Source: Penium margaritaceum (Eukaryota; Streptophyta; Zygnematophyceae; Desmidiales; Peniaceae). Taken from it: 64,000 bases of DNA. Below, piece by piece: positions 10,809 through 23,600 of this stretch; positions within the stretch are counted from its first letter, which is position 1, and each line of letters opens with the position of its first letter. The notes under the pieces were generated by a model. The model was not told the origin of the DNA. It worked only from the letters and a program-made list of their open reading frames with translations, and searched no databases. The position numbers and the translations under genes were made by a program. The stretch spans positions 123,417 through 187,416 of the forward strand of contig SZWC01001193.1 of the NCBI GenBank assembly GCA_023375785.1, given 5' to 3'.

Positions 10809-13800
10809 TGCATGGAAGCCCACACTGTGCCACTACTTATTGAAATTCTTTCTACTTGCTAGTTCATAACTAGTGTTCCCAAACCATTGTTTCTCCTCTG
10901 ACCATTTGTGACTCGTGTTATGAGCTATCAATGTTGACCCATGACAGTGAAATTCTTTGGTCATAGTCAGTGACAAATGCCTACTTTGGTTGGTCATTGT
11001 GCATGGTAGCCACACTGTGCCACTACTTATTGAAGATATTTGTACTTGATAGTTGACACCTAGTGTTTCCAAACCATTGTTTCCCCACCTGACCATTTTT
11101 GACTCGTGTTATGAGTTGTCAACATTGGCCTCACATAGTGAAATTCTTTGGTCATCATCAGTGGCATATGCCTAATTTGGTTTTTCATTGTGCATGGCAG
11201 CCACACTATTCCACTACTTATTCAAGGTATTTACACCTGCTAGTTGATACCTAGTGTTCCCAGACCATTTTTCCCCCCTCTGACCATTTGTGACTTCCAT
11301 AATGAGTTGTCAACGTTGACCCATCATATTGAAATTCTTTGGTTATGGTCAGTGACATGTGCCTACTTTGGTTGGTCATTGTGCATGGTAGCCACACCTT
11401 GTCACTACTTATTGAAGATCTTTGTACTACCTAGATGATAACAAGTATTCCCGAACCATTGTTTATCCCATTGACCATTTGTGACTCGTATTGTGATTTG
11501 TCAACGTTGGCCACACATAGTGAGTAGTTTGGTTGTGGTCAGTGACATGTGGCTATTTTAGTTGGTCTTTGTGCATGGTATCCACTCCGTACCACTCCTT
11601 ACTGAAGGTCCTTGTACTTGCTAGTTGATATTGAGTGTTCCTAAACCGTTGTTTCCCCCACTTACCATTTTTCACTTGCATAATGGGTTGTCCACGTTGA
11701 CCACACCTGGTGAAACCCTCTGGTCATGATCAGTACCGTATGCTTTCTTTCGTTGGTCATTGTGCATGGTAGCCACTCTGTGCCACTACTTCTTAAAAAA
11801 TGTTCTACTTGCTAGACAATAACTAGTATTCCCAACACATTGTTTACCCCTCAGACACTTTGTGCCTCGTTTTATGAGTTGTCAACATAAACCACACATA
11901 GGGAAGTTCTTTTCATTATGAGAAGTGACATATGCCTACTTTGGTTGGCCATTGTGTAAGGTAGCCACACCGTGCCACCACTCAGTGAAGGTATTTGTAC
12001 TTGCTAGATGATACCTAGTGTTCCCAAACCATTGTTCTCCTCTCCTACCATTTAGGACTCGTATATGAGTTGTCATCATTGGCCAAACATAGTGGAGCTC
12101 TTTGGTCATGGTCAGTGACATATGCCTACTTTGGTTGGTCATTATGCACGGTAGCCACACCGTTCCACTACTTATTGAAGCTCGTTGTACTGTCTAGTTG
12201 ATAACTAGTATTCCCAAACCATTGTTTTCCCGCATGATCATTTGTGCCTCATATTATGTGTTGCCAACGTTGACCACGGACAGTGAAAATACATGGTCGT
12301 GATAAGTGGCATATGCCTACTTAGGTTGGTCATCGTAAATGGTGGCCACCGCGTGCTACTAGTTGTTGAAGACCTTTGTACTTGGTAGTTGACAACTAGT
12401 ATTCCCAATTTATTTCTCCCTCTGACCGTTTGTGACTTGTATTATGCGTTCTCAACGTTGACCACAGATAGAGACATTCTAGGTCATGTTGTGTGACATA
12501 TGCCTACTTTGGTTGGTCATTGTGCATGGTAGTCATACCATGCAACTACCTAGTGAAGGTCTTTGTACAAGATAGTTCATAACTAGTATTTCAAGACCAT
12601 TGTTTCCCCCTCTGACCATTTGTGACTCATTTTATGAGTTGTCAACGTTGACCCACCATAGTAAAACTCTTTGATCATGGTCTTTGACATGTTTTTACTT
12701 TGGTTAGTCATTGTGCATGGTAGTCCAGCCGTGCCAATACTCATTGATGGTCTTTGTACTTGCTAGTCAATAACTAGTACTCCCAAACCATTGTTTCCCC
12801 CTCTGATAATCTGCGACTCGTGTTATGAGTCGTCAACATTGACTACACCTAGTGGAACTCTTTGGTCTTCGTCAGTGACATACGGCTACCTTGGTTGGTC
12901 ATTGTGCATGGTATCCACACCGTGCCACTACTTGTGGAAGTTCGTTGTACATGCTAGTAAACAACTAGTAATCTCAGCACATTGTTTTCCCCTCTGACCA
13001 TTTGTGACTTGTATTATGAGATGTCAACGTTGACCACACATAGTGAACTCCTTTTGTCATGATCAGTGACATATTTCTACTTTGGTTGGTCATTGTGCAT
13101 GGTAGCAACACCGTGCCACTACTTATTGAAGGTATTTTTACTGTCTAGTTGATAGGTAGTGTTCCCAAGCCATTGTTTCCTCCTCTGACCATTTGTGACT
13201 TTCATCATGGGTTGTCAACATTGGCCACACATAGTAAAAATCTTTGGTCATGGTCAGTGACATACGCCTACGTTGGTTGGTTATTGTGCATGGGGGCCAC
13301 ACAGTGCCACTACTTTTTGAAGATCTTGGTACTTGCTAATTTATAGCTATTATTTCCAAACCACTGTTTACCCCTCTGACCATTTGTGACTTGTATGATG
13401 AGTTAACATTAACCACACATAGTGAAGTTCCTTGGTCATGATCAGTAACATATGCCTAATTTGGTTGGTCATTATGCATGGTAGCCACACTGTGCCAGTA
13501 CTTATTGAGAGTATTTGTACTTGCTACTCAATAACTAGTATTCCCAAACCATTGTTTCCCTCCTCGGACCACTTTTGACTCGTGTAATGAGTTGTGAGCG
13601 TTGACGCATCATAGTGAAATTCTTTGATCATGGTCAATGACATATGCCTACTTTTGTTGGTCATCGTGCATGGTAGCCACACCGTGCAACCACTTATTGA
13701 AGGGTTCTGTACGTGCTAGTTTACAACTAGTGTTTCCAATCCAATGTTTTCCGTGTGACCATTTGTGACTCGTAATATGGGGTGTCCACATTAACCACAC

Positions 13801-15929
13801 ACACTGGACTTATTTGCTCATGATCAGTGACATATGCCTAATTTGGTTGGTCATTGTGCATGGTAGCCACACCGTGGCACTACGTATGGAATTTCTTTAT
13901 ACTTACTAGCTGATAACTAGGATTCTGTAAACCACTGTTTCCCCCTCTTATCATTTTTGACTTGCTTTATGAGTTGTCAACATTGGCCACAGAGTGAAAT
14001 TCTTTGCTCATTATCAGTGACATATACATACTTTGGTTGGTCATTGTGCATGGAAGCAACATCATGCCACCATGTATTGAAGATCTTTGTACTTTCCACA
14101 TGATACCTAGTGTTTCCAAACCATTTTTCCCCCTCTGACCATTTGTGACTCGTGTTATGACTTGTGAACGTTGACCACACATTGTGAAATTCTTTGGTCA
14201 TGGTCAGTGACATATGCCTATTTCGGGCGGCCATTGTGCAGGGTAGCCACACTGTGCAACTACTTATCGAGGATCTTTGTACTTGTTAGATGATACCTAA
14301 TGCTTCCAAACCATTGTTTCCCCCTCTGACCATTTGTGAATCATGTTATGAGTTGTCAATGTTGACAACACACGTTGGAATTATTTGGTCATAGTCAGTG
14401 ATATATGCCTACTTTGGTTGCTCATTGTGCATGGTAGACACACCGTGCCACTGCTTATTGAAGGTTTTTGTACTTGCTAGTCAGTAACTATTATTCCCAA
14501 ACCATTGTTTCTCCCTCTGACCATTTGTGACTCGTGTTATCAGTTGTCAACGTTGACCCATCATAGTGAAGTTGTTTGCTCATGGTCAGTGACGTATGCC
14601 TATTTTGGTTGGTCATTGTGCATGGTAGCCAAACCGTGTCACTACGTATCAAATATCTTTGTACTAGCTAGATGATAACAAGTAATCACAAACCATTGTT
14701 TCTCCCTTTGACCATTTGTGACTCGTACTATGAGTTTTCAACATTGGCCACACATTGTGAATTCTTTGGTCATAGTCTGTGATATATGCCTACTTTAGTT
14801 GGTCATTGTGCATGGTAGCCACACCGTGCCACTACTAACTGAAGGTCTTTGTGCTTGCTAGTTGATGACCAGTGTTCCTAAACCATTGTTTCCCCCTCTT
14901 GCCATTTGTGACTTGTGTAATGGGTTATCAACGTTGACCACACCCAGTGAAACTCTTTGGTATTGATTAGTGACATATGCCTACTTTGGTTGGTCACTGT
15001 GCATGGTGGCCACTCTGTGCCACTAATTCTTGAAAATTTTGTACTTGCTAGTCACTAACTAATATTCTTGAACCATTTTTCCCCCCTCTGACCATTTGTG
15101 ACTCGTTTCATGAGTTGTCAGCATTAACCAGACAAAGTGAAATTTTTTTCGCCATGATAAGTGGAATCTGCCTACTTTGGTTGGCCATTGTGCATGGCAG
15201 GCACACCGTGCCATTACTTATTGAAGGTATTTGTACTAGAAGATGATACCTAGTGATCCAAAAAAAATGTTCACTCCTCGTACCATTTAAGACTTATGTT
15301 ATGAGTTAACGCTGGCCAGACATAGTGGAACTCTTTGGTCATGGTCAGTGACATATGCCTAGTTTGGTTGGTCATTGAACATGGTAGCTACACTGTGCCA
15401 CTACTTATTGAAGCTAGTTTTACTTGCTCGTTGATAACTAGTATTCCCAAACCAATGTTTCCCCTTTTGAACATTTGTGAATCGTATTATGAGTTGTCGA
15501 CGTTGACCACAGGCAGTGAAATTATCTGGTCATGATAAGTGGTATATTCCTACTTTGGCTGGTCATCGTGCATGGTAGCCACAGTGTGCCACTAGTTGTT
15601 GTAGACCTTTGTACTTGGTAGTTGATAAAAACTATTCCCAACCCATTATATCTCCCTCTGACCGTTTGTGAATCGTACTACAGGTTCTCAACGTTGAACA
15701 CTGAGAGTGACATTCTTATGTCATGGCCTGTGGCATATGCCTGCTTTGGTTGGTCATTGTGCATGGTAGTCACACCATGCAACCACCTAGTGAGGTTCTT
15801 TGTACTAGCTAGTTGATAACTAGTTTTTCCAGACCGTTGTTTCCCCCTCTGACTATTTGTGACTTGTATTATGAGTTGTCAACGTTGACCTTGCTAGTAG
15901 CTTGCTTTCTAGTTGATAACTCGTACCCT
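10809..15929 (+). repeat. 190-bp satellite, forward block 1
   Basis: Head-to-tail monomers of about 190 bp: the marker GCATGGTAGCCAC recurs near 11001, 11192, 11383, 11573 and 11763. A typical monomer runs from TGCATGGTAGCCACACCGTG through CACTACTTATTGAAGG, TTGATAACTAGTATTCCC, CCCCCTCTGACCATTTGTG, GAGTTGTCAACGTTGACC and TTCTTTGGTCATGGTCAGTG to CTACTTTGGTTGGTC. It contains the perfect palindrome GTCAACGTTGAC and an inverted repeat CTAGTT-GAT-AACTAG. Monomers differ by an estimated 10-25%. Near 15898 the last monomer is truncated and followed by a small rearranged satellite scrap. No genes. Confidence 0.95.
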
Positions 15930-16021
15930 CCTTGCTCTCGTCATCAGTCTGACAGGCTTCCGCATGTCTTGTTGCTTCTGCTTGCTTCCGCCACTGCCGT
16001 CCCCAATTACGTCATTATTCT
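15930..16021 (+). mobile_element. copia-type LTR 3' tail fragment inside satellite
   Basis: A pyrimidine-rich piece ending GTCATTATTCTGA resembles the 3' ends of the copia LTRs at 43690-44303 (CACTACATTATTCTGACA) and 54786-55647. It includes TTGCTTCTGCTTGCTTCCGC, comparable with GTGCTTCTGCCTGCTTCTTC in the former. The satellite resumes at AACGTGCCACTGC. Only about 90-120 bp survive. Confidence 0.6.
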
Positions 16022-16400
16022 GAAACGTGCCACTGCTTATGAAAGATTGTTGAATCTGCTAGTTGATAAGTAGTATTCTTAAAACCATTGCTTCCCCCTC
16101 TAACAGTTTGTGACTTGTGGTATGGGTTGTCAAGTTTAACCACACAGTGAAATTCTTTGGTCATAATCAGTAACATATGCCTACTTTGGTTGGTCATTGT
16201 GCATGGTAGCCACACTGTGCCACTACTTATTGAAAGCATTTGTACTTGCTAGTTTATAACTAGTACCCTATGAACATCTAATTTTGATAACAAGTATTTT
16301 TTCTATCTATCTTTGTCGATTTTGAATTCGTCATTTAAAGTTATAGTACTTGTATTATGGGTTGTCAACACTGACAACACATAGTGGATTTTCTTGGTCA
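16022..16400 (+). repeat. 190-bp satellite, forward block 2, partly diverged
   Basis: About two satellite monomers. The second is unusually diverged and AT-rich around 16260-16345 and returns to consensus at GGGTTGTCAACACTGACAAC. It stops at TTCTTGGTCA, exactly where the next insertion begins. Confidence 0.85.
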
Positions 16401-17064
16401 CGATCGAGATACGGTTAATCACCCCCAAAAAAGAAACTCACAGATGAGTGTATCTTTTGGGGGCCGAAGCTCGACTCCGAGGGCAAAGTCGAACTTTGCC
16501 GGTCATCACAAGCTCGCAGGAGGGATTTCTCCGGTGGATCAGACAAGTTCTCACTGCACGCTCGTGATGACCAGCAAGAGGTGCACGTTGTGATAGAAGA
16601 AAGGGAATCTGCTGCCCCCCGCTACCGCTGGGCCCGGTTCATGCCCGGGCAAGTGAACAAATAAAACCCACCTTTCCCCTGTATAACTAAGGGGTTTGTT
16701 GGATATAAGCGGGGGTTTGTGAGATGCGGCGCAAGCGGTGATCGAAGAAAGGGGACCTTTCGGGCCCCACGATAGCGGGGCCCGGCAGGTACCCGGGCAA
16801 GTAAAAACTAAAATCCAAACCCCCTGGTTTAAAAGGGGGTTTGCATTCAGTTTTATTGCCGAGAACGCTCGATGGGGAACTCAAGTAAAACTGCCAACTT
16901 AGCTTCTGAAATTGGCGACGCCGATGTCAGAAGCGAGTGACTTTGTCCTTAGAGCCGGCAAGGTCTGACTTTGAGGGAAAAGTTGGCGTGTTGTCTCCAA
17001 ACAGGCCATCTTGCCATCTACACTTGAGGTCCAGTATTTGTTTTGACCAGATTGACCATAATAG
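16401..17064. other. hairpin-rich GC island inserted in satellite
   Basis: About 660 bases unlike anything else in the window, flanked by satellite that would read through the insertion point (TTGGTCA | TCATGATGAGTAGCATA). Hairpins: GGCAAAGT/ACTTTGCC (16482-16500, loop CGA); CGGGCCCC/GGGGCCCG (16761-16784); AAACCCCC/GGGGGTTT (about 16816-16843); GCTTCTGA/TCAGAAGC (16902-16934); and an imperfect pair between a CCCCCAAAA run (from 16422) and TCTTTTGGGGG (16453-16463). A unit of about 105 bp is duplicated with an offset of 148 (16592-16698 and 16740-16843), each copy starting GAT(A/C)GAAGAAAGG, containing a CCCGGGCAAGT block, and ending in a GGGGTTTG hairpin. I cannot assign it to a family. No terminal inverted repeat, poly-A tail or long reading frame is visible. 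Confidence 0.6.
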
Positions 17065-19645
17065 TCATGATGAGTAGCATACGCCTAATTTGGTTGGTCA
17101 CTGTGCAGGGTAGCCACAGAGTGCCACTACTTTTTGAAGGTCTTTGTACTTTCTAGTCAATAACTAGTATCCCCAACCCATTGCTTCCCCCTATGACCAT
17201 TTGTGACGTGCATTCTGAGTTGTGAACGTTGACCCATCATAGTGAAATTCCTTGGTCGTAGTCAATGACATATGCCTACTTTTGTTGGTCATTGTGCATG
17301 CTAGTCACTCCGTGCCACTACGTACTGACGGTTTTTGTACTTGCTAGTTGATGAAAAGTATTCCCAACCCATCGTTTCCTCCTCTAACCATTTATGACTT
17401 GTAATATGGGTTGTTAATGTTGGCCATACATAGTGAAATTCTTTGGTCATGGTCAGTGACATATGCCTACTTTGGTTGGTCATTGTGCATGGTTGCCACA
17501 CCGTGCCACTAATTATTGAAGGTCTTTCTACTTGCTAGTTGATAACTAGTATTCCCAAACCATTGTTCCCCCCTCCCAACTATTTGTGACTTGTGTTATG
17601 AGTTATCAATGTTGACCACACATAGTGAAACAATTTGGTCATATTCAGTTACATATGCTTACTTCGGTTGGTCATTGTGCATGGTAGCCACAGCATTCCA
17701 CTTCTTATTGACGATCTTTGTAATTGCTAGTTGATATGTAGTATTCCCAAACCATTGTATCCCTCTCTGACTGTGAATGGCTTGTATTCTGGGTTGTGAA
17801 CATTGTCCACACATAGTGGAATTCTTCGGTCATGTTCAGTGACATATGCCTAGTTTGGTTGGTCATTGTCCATGGTAGCCACAGAGTGCCACTACTCATT
17901 GATGTTCTTTGTGCTTTCTAGTCAATAACTAGTATTCCCAAACCATTGGATCCCCATCTGACCATTTGTGCCTTGTATTATGGGTTTTCAACGTCTACCA
18001 CCCATAGTGGAATTATTTGGTCATAGTCAGTGACATATGCATACTTTGGTTGGTCACTGTGCATGGTAGCCACAGTGTGCCACTAGTTATAGATGGTCTT
18101 TGTTCTTGCTAGACGATAACTAGTATTCCCAAACCATTGTATCCCTCTCTGACCATTTGTGCCTCGTGATATGAATTGTCAACATTGACCACACATCGTG
18201 GAATTCTTTGGTTATAGGCAGTGACATATGCTTACTTTGGTCAGTCATTGTGCATGGTAGCCACACCGTTGCACTGATTATTGAAGGTCTTTGTACCTGC
18301 TAGTTGATAACAATGATTCCCAAACAGTTCTTTCCCCCTCAGACCACTTGTGACTCTGACTATGAGTTGTCAACGTTGACCACATATAGTGAAGCTCTTG
18401 GGTCATGGTCCATGACATATGCATACGTTGGTTGGTCATTGTGCATGATAGCTCCACCGTGCCACTGTGTATTGAAGACCATTGTACTTGCTAGTGGATA
18501 GCTGGTATTTATGAACCAATATTTCCCCCTCTGACCATTTGTGACCTGTGTTATGAGTTGTCAACGTTAACCACCAATAGTGACATTCTTAGGTCATGGT
18601 CCGTGACATATGCCTACTTTAGTTGGTCATTGTGCATGGTAGTCACACCGTTCCACTTCTTACGGAAGGTCTTTGTACATGCTAGTTGATAAGTATTATT
18701 TCCAAACCATTCTTTCCGCCTAGTAGCATTTGTGACTTGTATTATGAGTTGTCAATGTTGACCACACATAGTGGAATTCTTTGGTCATGGTCAGTAACAT
18801 ATGCCTACTTTGTTTGGTCAGTGTGCATGGTAGCCACACCATGCTCCTATTTATTAAAGGTCTTTGTATTTTGTAGTTGATAAATAGTATCCCCAAACCA
18901 GTGTTTCCCCTCCTGACCACTTGTGACTCGTGTTATGAGTTGCCAATGGTGACCACCCACAGTGACATGATTAGGTCATGGTCTGTGACAAATGCCTACT
19001 TCTTTTCTTCATGGTGCATGGTGACCACAGCGTGCCACTTTGTATTATTGATCTTTGTAATTGCTAGTTGATAACTATTATTCCCAACTCATTGTTCTTC
19101 CTCTGACCATTTGTGACTTGTGTTCTGAGTTGTCAACATTGACCACATATAGTGAATTCTTTGGTCATGATCAGTGACATATGCCTACTTTGGTTGGTCA
19201 TTGTGCATGGTAGCCACACCGTGCCACTACTTGTTGAAGGTCTTTGTACTTGCTAGTCGATGAAAACTATCCCCAAACAATTGTTCTCCCGATGACCATT
19301 TGTGACTTGTGTTATGAGTCGTCAACGTTGATCACACACAGGCACATTCTTAGGTCATGGTCCATGACATGTGCCTAATTGGGTTGGTCATTGTGCATAG
19401 TAGCCACGCCGTGCTACTACTTATTGAAGGTCTTTGTACTTGCTAGCCAATAGCTGGTGTTCCCAAACCATTGTTTCCCCCTCTGATTATTTGTGACTTG
19501 TATTATGGTTTGTTAAAATGGACCACACATAATGGAATTCTTTGGTCATGATAAGGGACACACACCTATTTTGGTTAGTCACTGTCCATGGTAACCACAT
19601 CGTGCCACTACTTAATGAAAATCCTTGTACTTACCATTTGATAAT
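17065..19645 (+). repeat. 190-bp satellite, forward block 3
   Basis: Continuation of the same satellite in the same orientation, about 13-14 monomers, ending inside a monomer at TACTTACCATTTGATAA where a copia-derived segment starts. The palindrome GTCAACGTTGAC and the CTAGTTGATAACTAG inverted repeat are recognisable in many copies. No genes. Confidence 0.93.
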
Positions 19646-20690
19646 TCTGGATCCTTGTGCTGGCAGTAGATGTTGATGATTACGGATGATGGAGGCAAAA
19701 GCTGATGACAAGGACGTGGGTGCAGGGGCAAAACCGCGTGCGCTACAGAAGTTTCAGCATGGGTGCAGGTCGTTGCAAAATAGGCAATGCGACCAGGCGG
19801 ATCCTTGTGTTGAGCGGAGAATGACGCGGAAAGCGGAGGAATGATTGATGATTGAGTGGGCGTAGGGGCGGAACCACATGCGCTGTGGAGCAATGCTCAT
19901 GATGAAAAGGATGAAGAGGATGCGGAGGCAGTTTGAAGGAGGCAGGGGAAGCTGATGTGAGGCTGATGCAAGGATGGGCTGGAGGAGAGGATGGATGATG
20001 GCAGCCAATGGGGAGTGGAGGCTGATGGGCAACGCGAGATGGCGCTGGCAAAGCAGTGATAGCAGGAGGTGGATGATGATGCTGCGAGGAGGGTGATGGA
20101 GGAGCAGCAATAGTAGGCAGAGGACGGAGCAGGCAGATGAAGGAAGCAGTAGTGAACATAGGGCGAGGCAACTAGTTCCTCTGGTGTCAGGAGAGTGACG
20201 GCTTGTTCCCTACTTAGCCGTAGACTGACGGGCAGGAAGACAGGTGATGTTCGATATCCTGACAGCGAGAGGACGTGAGCAGCAATCGGGCAAGTCATGC
20301 AGTAGGCAGTCATGCTGTTCCGTGGATTTCAGGAGAGTGATGGCTTGTTTCCAAGTTGGCACGAGACCAACCGGTAGGAAGACTAGTGGTGTCGAATATC
20401 CTGAGGGCGGAAGGCAGCCGCCCGTGCTGGTGACGAGCAGAGGCGGCGCAAGAGGGCGGCTCGAGACGATTAATGTGAGAGAGTTGAGTGGATGGGGCAG
20501 ATGGAGCAGCTGAGGCAGGTGAAGAGCGTGAGGCGGCAGAAGAACTTGAAGAGGCTGAGATGATGAGAGGTGGCAGGTGGCGAGTTGGGAGAAGCTTCCA
20601 AGAAGATGAAGGCAGATCGTGGCTCAAGAGCTGCTTGCAACTGTTGTTGACGAATCCCAATTGTTGATTACGAGTGCACAATGGACGCAG
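19646..20690 (-). mobile_element. copia-type internal leader fragment
   Basis: In reverse complement this stretch matches the region downstream of the copia primer site at 55661-56527: Ser/Pro/His-rich, pyrimidine-rich sequence with CATCTGCC, CTCATCATCTC and CAACCTCCTC-like runs. It also carries the same duplicated motif of about 75 bp (20187-20263 and 20330-20404, offset about 142), matching the copies at 56150-56220 and 56290-56365. No LTR or primer site is attached at either end. It is a broken fragment, bounded by satellite on the left and the 20-bp array on the right. Apparent minus-strand reading frames here are low-complexity. Confidence 0.6.
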
Positions 20691-23600
20691 GCTTCTCTGG
20701 CTTGCTCCACAATTCTCTTGCTTGCTCCACCTTTCTCTAGCTTGCTTCACCTTTCCCTGGCTTTCTCCGCCTTTCTCTGGCATGCTCGCTCACACATTGG
20801 CTGGCATGCTTGCTCACACATTCGCAGGCTTTCTCTGGCTTGCTCTACGTATCTTTGGCTTGCTCCACCTTTCTCTGGCTTGCTCCAACTTTCTCTGGCT
20901 TGCTCCACCTTTCTCTGGCTTGCTCCACGTTTCTCTAGCTTGCTCCACCGTTCTGTGACTTACTCCACCTTTCTCTGGCTTGCTCCACCTTTTTGATGCT
21001 TGCTCCACAGTTCTCTTTCTTTCTCTACCGTTCTTTGGCTTGCTCCACCGTGCACTTTCTTGCTCCACCGTTATCTGGCTTGCTTCACCACTCTCTGGCT
21101 TGCTTCACTGTTCTCTTCCTTGTTCCACCATTCTCTGGCTTGCTCCACCTGTCTCTTGCGTGCTCAACTGGTCTCTGGCTTGGTCCACATTTCTCTGGCT
21201 TGCTCCACCCTTCCCTGGCTTGCTCCACCATTCTCTGGCTTGCTCCACCTTTATCTGGCTTGCTCCACCTTTCTCTGGCTTGCTCCACCTTTCTCTGGTT
21301 TGCTCTACCTTTCTCTTGCTTGCTCCACCTTTCCCTGGTCTACTCCACCTTTCTCTGGCTTGCTCCACCTCTCTCTGGCTTGCTTTGCCGTTCTCTGGCT
21401 TGCTCGACCTTTCTCTGGCTTTCTCAACCTTTCCTTCACTTGTTCCACCTTTATATGGCCTGCGATACCATTCTCTTGCTTGCTCCACCGTTCTCTCGCT
21501 TGCTCCACCTTTCCCTGGCTTTATCCATATTTCTCTGGCTTGCTCCATCTTTCTCTTGCTTGCTCCACCGTTATCTGGCTTGCTCAACCTTGCTCTGGCT
21601 TCCTTCTCTTTTCTCTGACTTGCTCTACTTTTCTCTGACTTGCTCCATCGTTCTATGGGCTGCTCCACGTTTCTCTGGCTTGCTTCACCCATCACTGGCT
21701 TGCTCCACCTTTCTCTGGCCTGCTTGAACTTTCTCTGGCCTGCTCCATCTTTCTCTTGCTTGCTGCACCTTTCTCTGGCTTGCTCCACCTTTCCCTGGCT
21801 TGCTTAAACATGTTTTGTCTTGCTCCACCTTTCTATGGCTTGCTCAAAATTTCTCTGGCTGTCTCCACCTTTCTCTGGCTTGCTGCACCCCCTCTGGCGT
21901 GCTCCAACTTTCTATGTCTTGCTCCACCATTCTCTGGTTAGCCCCGCATTTCTCTGGCTTGCTCCATCGTTCTCTGGCTTGCTCCACCTTTCTCTGGCTT
22001 GCTCCACCTTTCCCTGGCTTGCTCCACCATTCTATGGCTTGCTCCACCTTTCTCTGGCTTGCATCATTTTTCTCTGAATTTCTCCACCTTTCTCTGGCTT
22101 AATCCATCTTTCCCTGGCTTGCTCCATCTTTCTCTGGCTTGCTGCACCATTCTCTGGCTTGCTCCATCATTTTCTGGCTTGCTTCACATTTCTCTGGCTT
22201 GCTCCACCATTCTCTGACTAGCTCCACCTTTCCATGGCTTGGTCGACAGTTCTCAAGCTTGCTCCAACTTCCTCTGGCTTGCTCCAGCATTCTAAGGCTT
22301 GCTCCACCTTTCTCTGGCCTACTCGACCTTTCCCTTGATTACTCCACCTTTCTCAGGCCTGCACCACCTTTCTCTATCTTCTTCCACCTTTCCATGGCTT
22401 GATCCACCTATCTCTTTCCTGCTACACAATTCTGTGGCTTGCTCCACCTTTCCATGGCTTGCTCCACCTTTATCGGGCTTACTCCACCTTTCCCTAGCTT
22501 GTTCCCCCTTTCTCTGGCTTGCTCCACCTTTCTCTGGTTTGCTCCGCCTTTCTCTGGATGGGTCCACCTTCCTTTAGCTTGCTCCAACGTTTTTGGCTTT
22601 CTCCACCTTTCTCTGGCTTGCTCCACCTTTCTCTGGCTTGCTTCAAAATTTTCTAGCTTGCTCCACCGGTCTCTGACTTGCCCCACCCTTCTCCTGCTTG
22701 CTTCAGAATTCTCTGGCTTGCTCCACCTTTCTCTGGCTTGCTCCACCTTACCCTGACTTGCTCCACCTTTCTCTGGTCTGCTCCATATTTATCTGGCTTG
22801 CTCCCCCTTTCCCTGGCTTGCTCCACCTTTCTCTAGCTTGTTCCACCGTTCTCTGACATGCTCCACCTTTCTCTGGCTTGCTCCACCTTTCTTAGGCTTG
22901 CTCCACCTTTCTCTGGCTTTCTCTACTGTTCTTTTTCTTGCTCCACCGTTCGCTGGCTTGCTCCACCGTTCTCTGGCTTGCTTCACCGTTCTCTGGCTTG
23001 CTTCACCGTTCTCTGCCCTGCTCCAGCTTTCTCTGGCTTGCTCCACATGTCTCTCACTTACTCCACTGGTCTCTGGCTTGCTCCACCTTTATCAGGATTG
23101 TTCTACCTTTTCCTGGCTTGCTTTACCATTCTCTGGCTTGCTCCACCTGTCCCTGCCTTAATCCACCTTTCTCTGGCTTGCTCCATCTTTCTTTGGCTTA
23201 CTCCGCCTTTCCTTGGCTTGCTTCACCGTTCTCTGGTGTGCTCCACCATTCTCTTGCTTGCTCCACCTTTCTCTTGCTTTCTCCACCTTTCCCTGTCTTG
23301 CTCCAAATTTCTGTGGCTTGCACCACCTTCCTTTTGCTCGTTCTTCCATTTCTGACTTGCTCCACCGTTCTTTGGCTTGCTCTGCGTTTTTCTGGCTTGC
23401 TCCACCTTTCCTGGGCTTGCTCCACCTTTCTCTGGCTTGATCTTCTATTCTCTGGCTTGCTCTACCATTCTTTGGCTTGTTCCACCTTTGTTTGGCTTGC
23501 TTGACCATTCTCTGGCTTGCTCCAGGTTTCTCTTGCCTACTCCATCGTTCCCTGGCTTGTTCCACCTTTCTCTCGCTTGTTCCACCATTCTCTGGCCTGC

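Noticed and set aside
16592-16843. tRNA gene or tRNA-derived SINE because of GGTTCATGCCCGG
   Set aside because: The resemblance to a B box is partial, no A box at the right distance and no cloverleaf could be drawn.
19646-20690. Host gene on the minus strand (frames of up to 157 residues)
   Set aside because: The sequence matches the copia leader near 55.9-56.5 kb in reverse complement and is Ser/Pro/His low complexity.
20980-21788. Long hydrophobic open frames (200-244 residues, LSLACSTFLWLAPPFSGLLH type) that look like multi-pass membrane proteins
   Set aside because: They are translations of a 20-bp tandem unit; all three frames on the plus strand, and the minus strand too, stay open because 20 is not a multiple of three. 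No start context and no non-repeat part.
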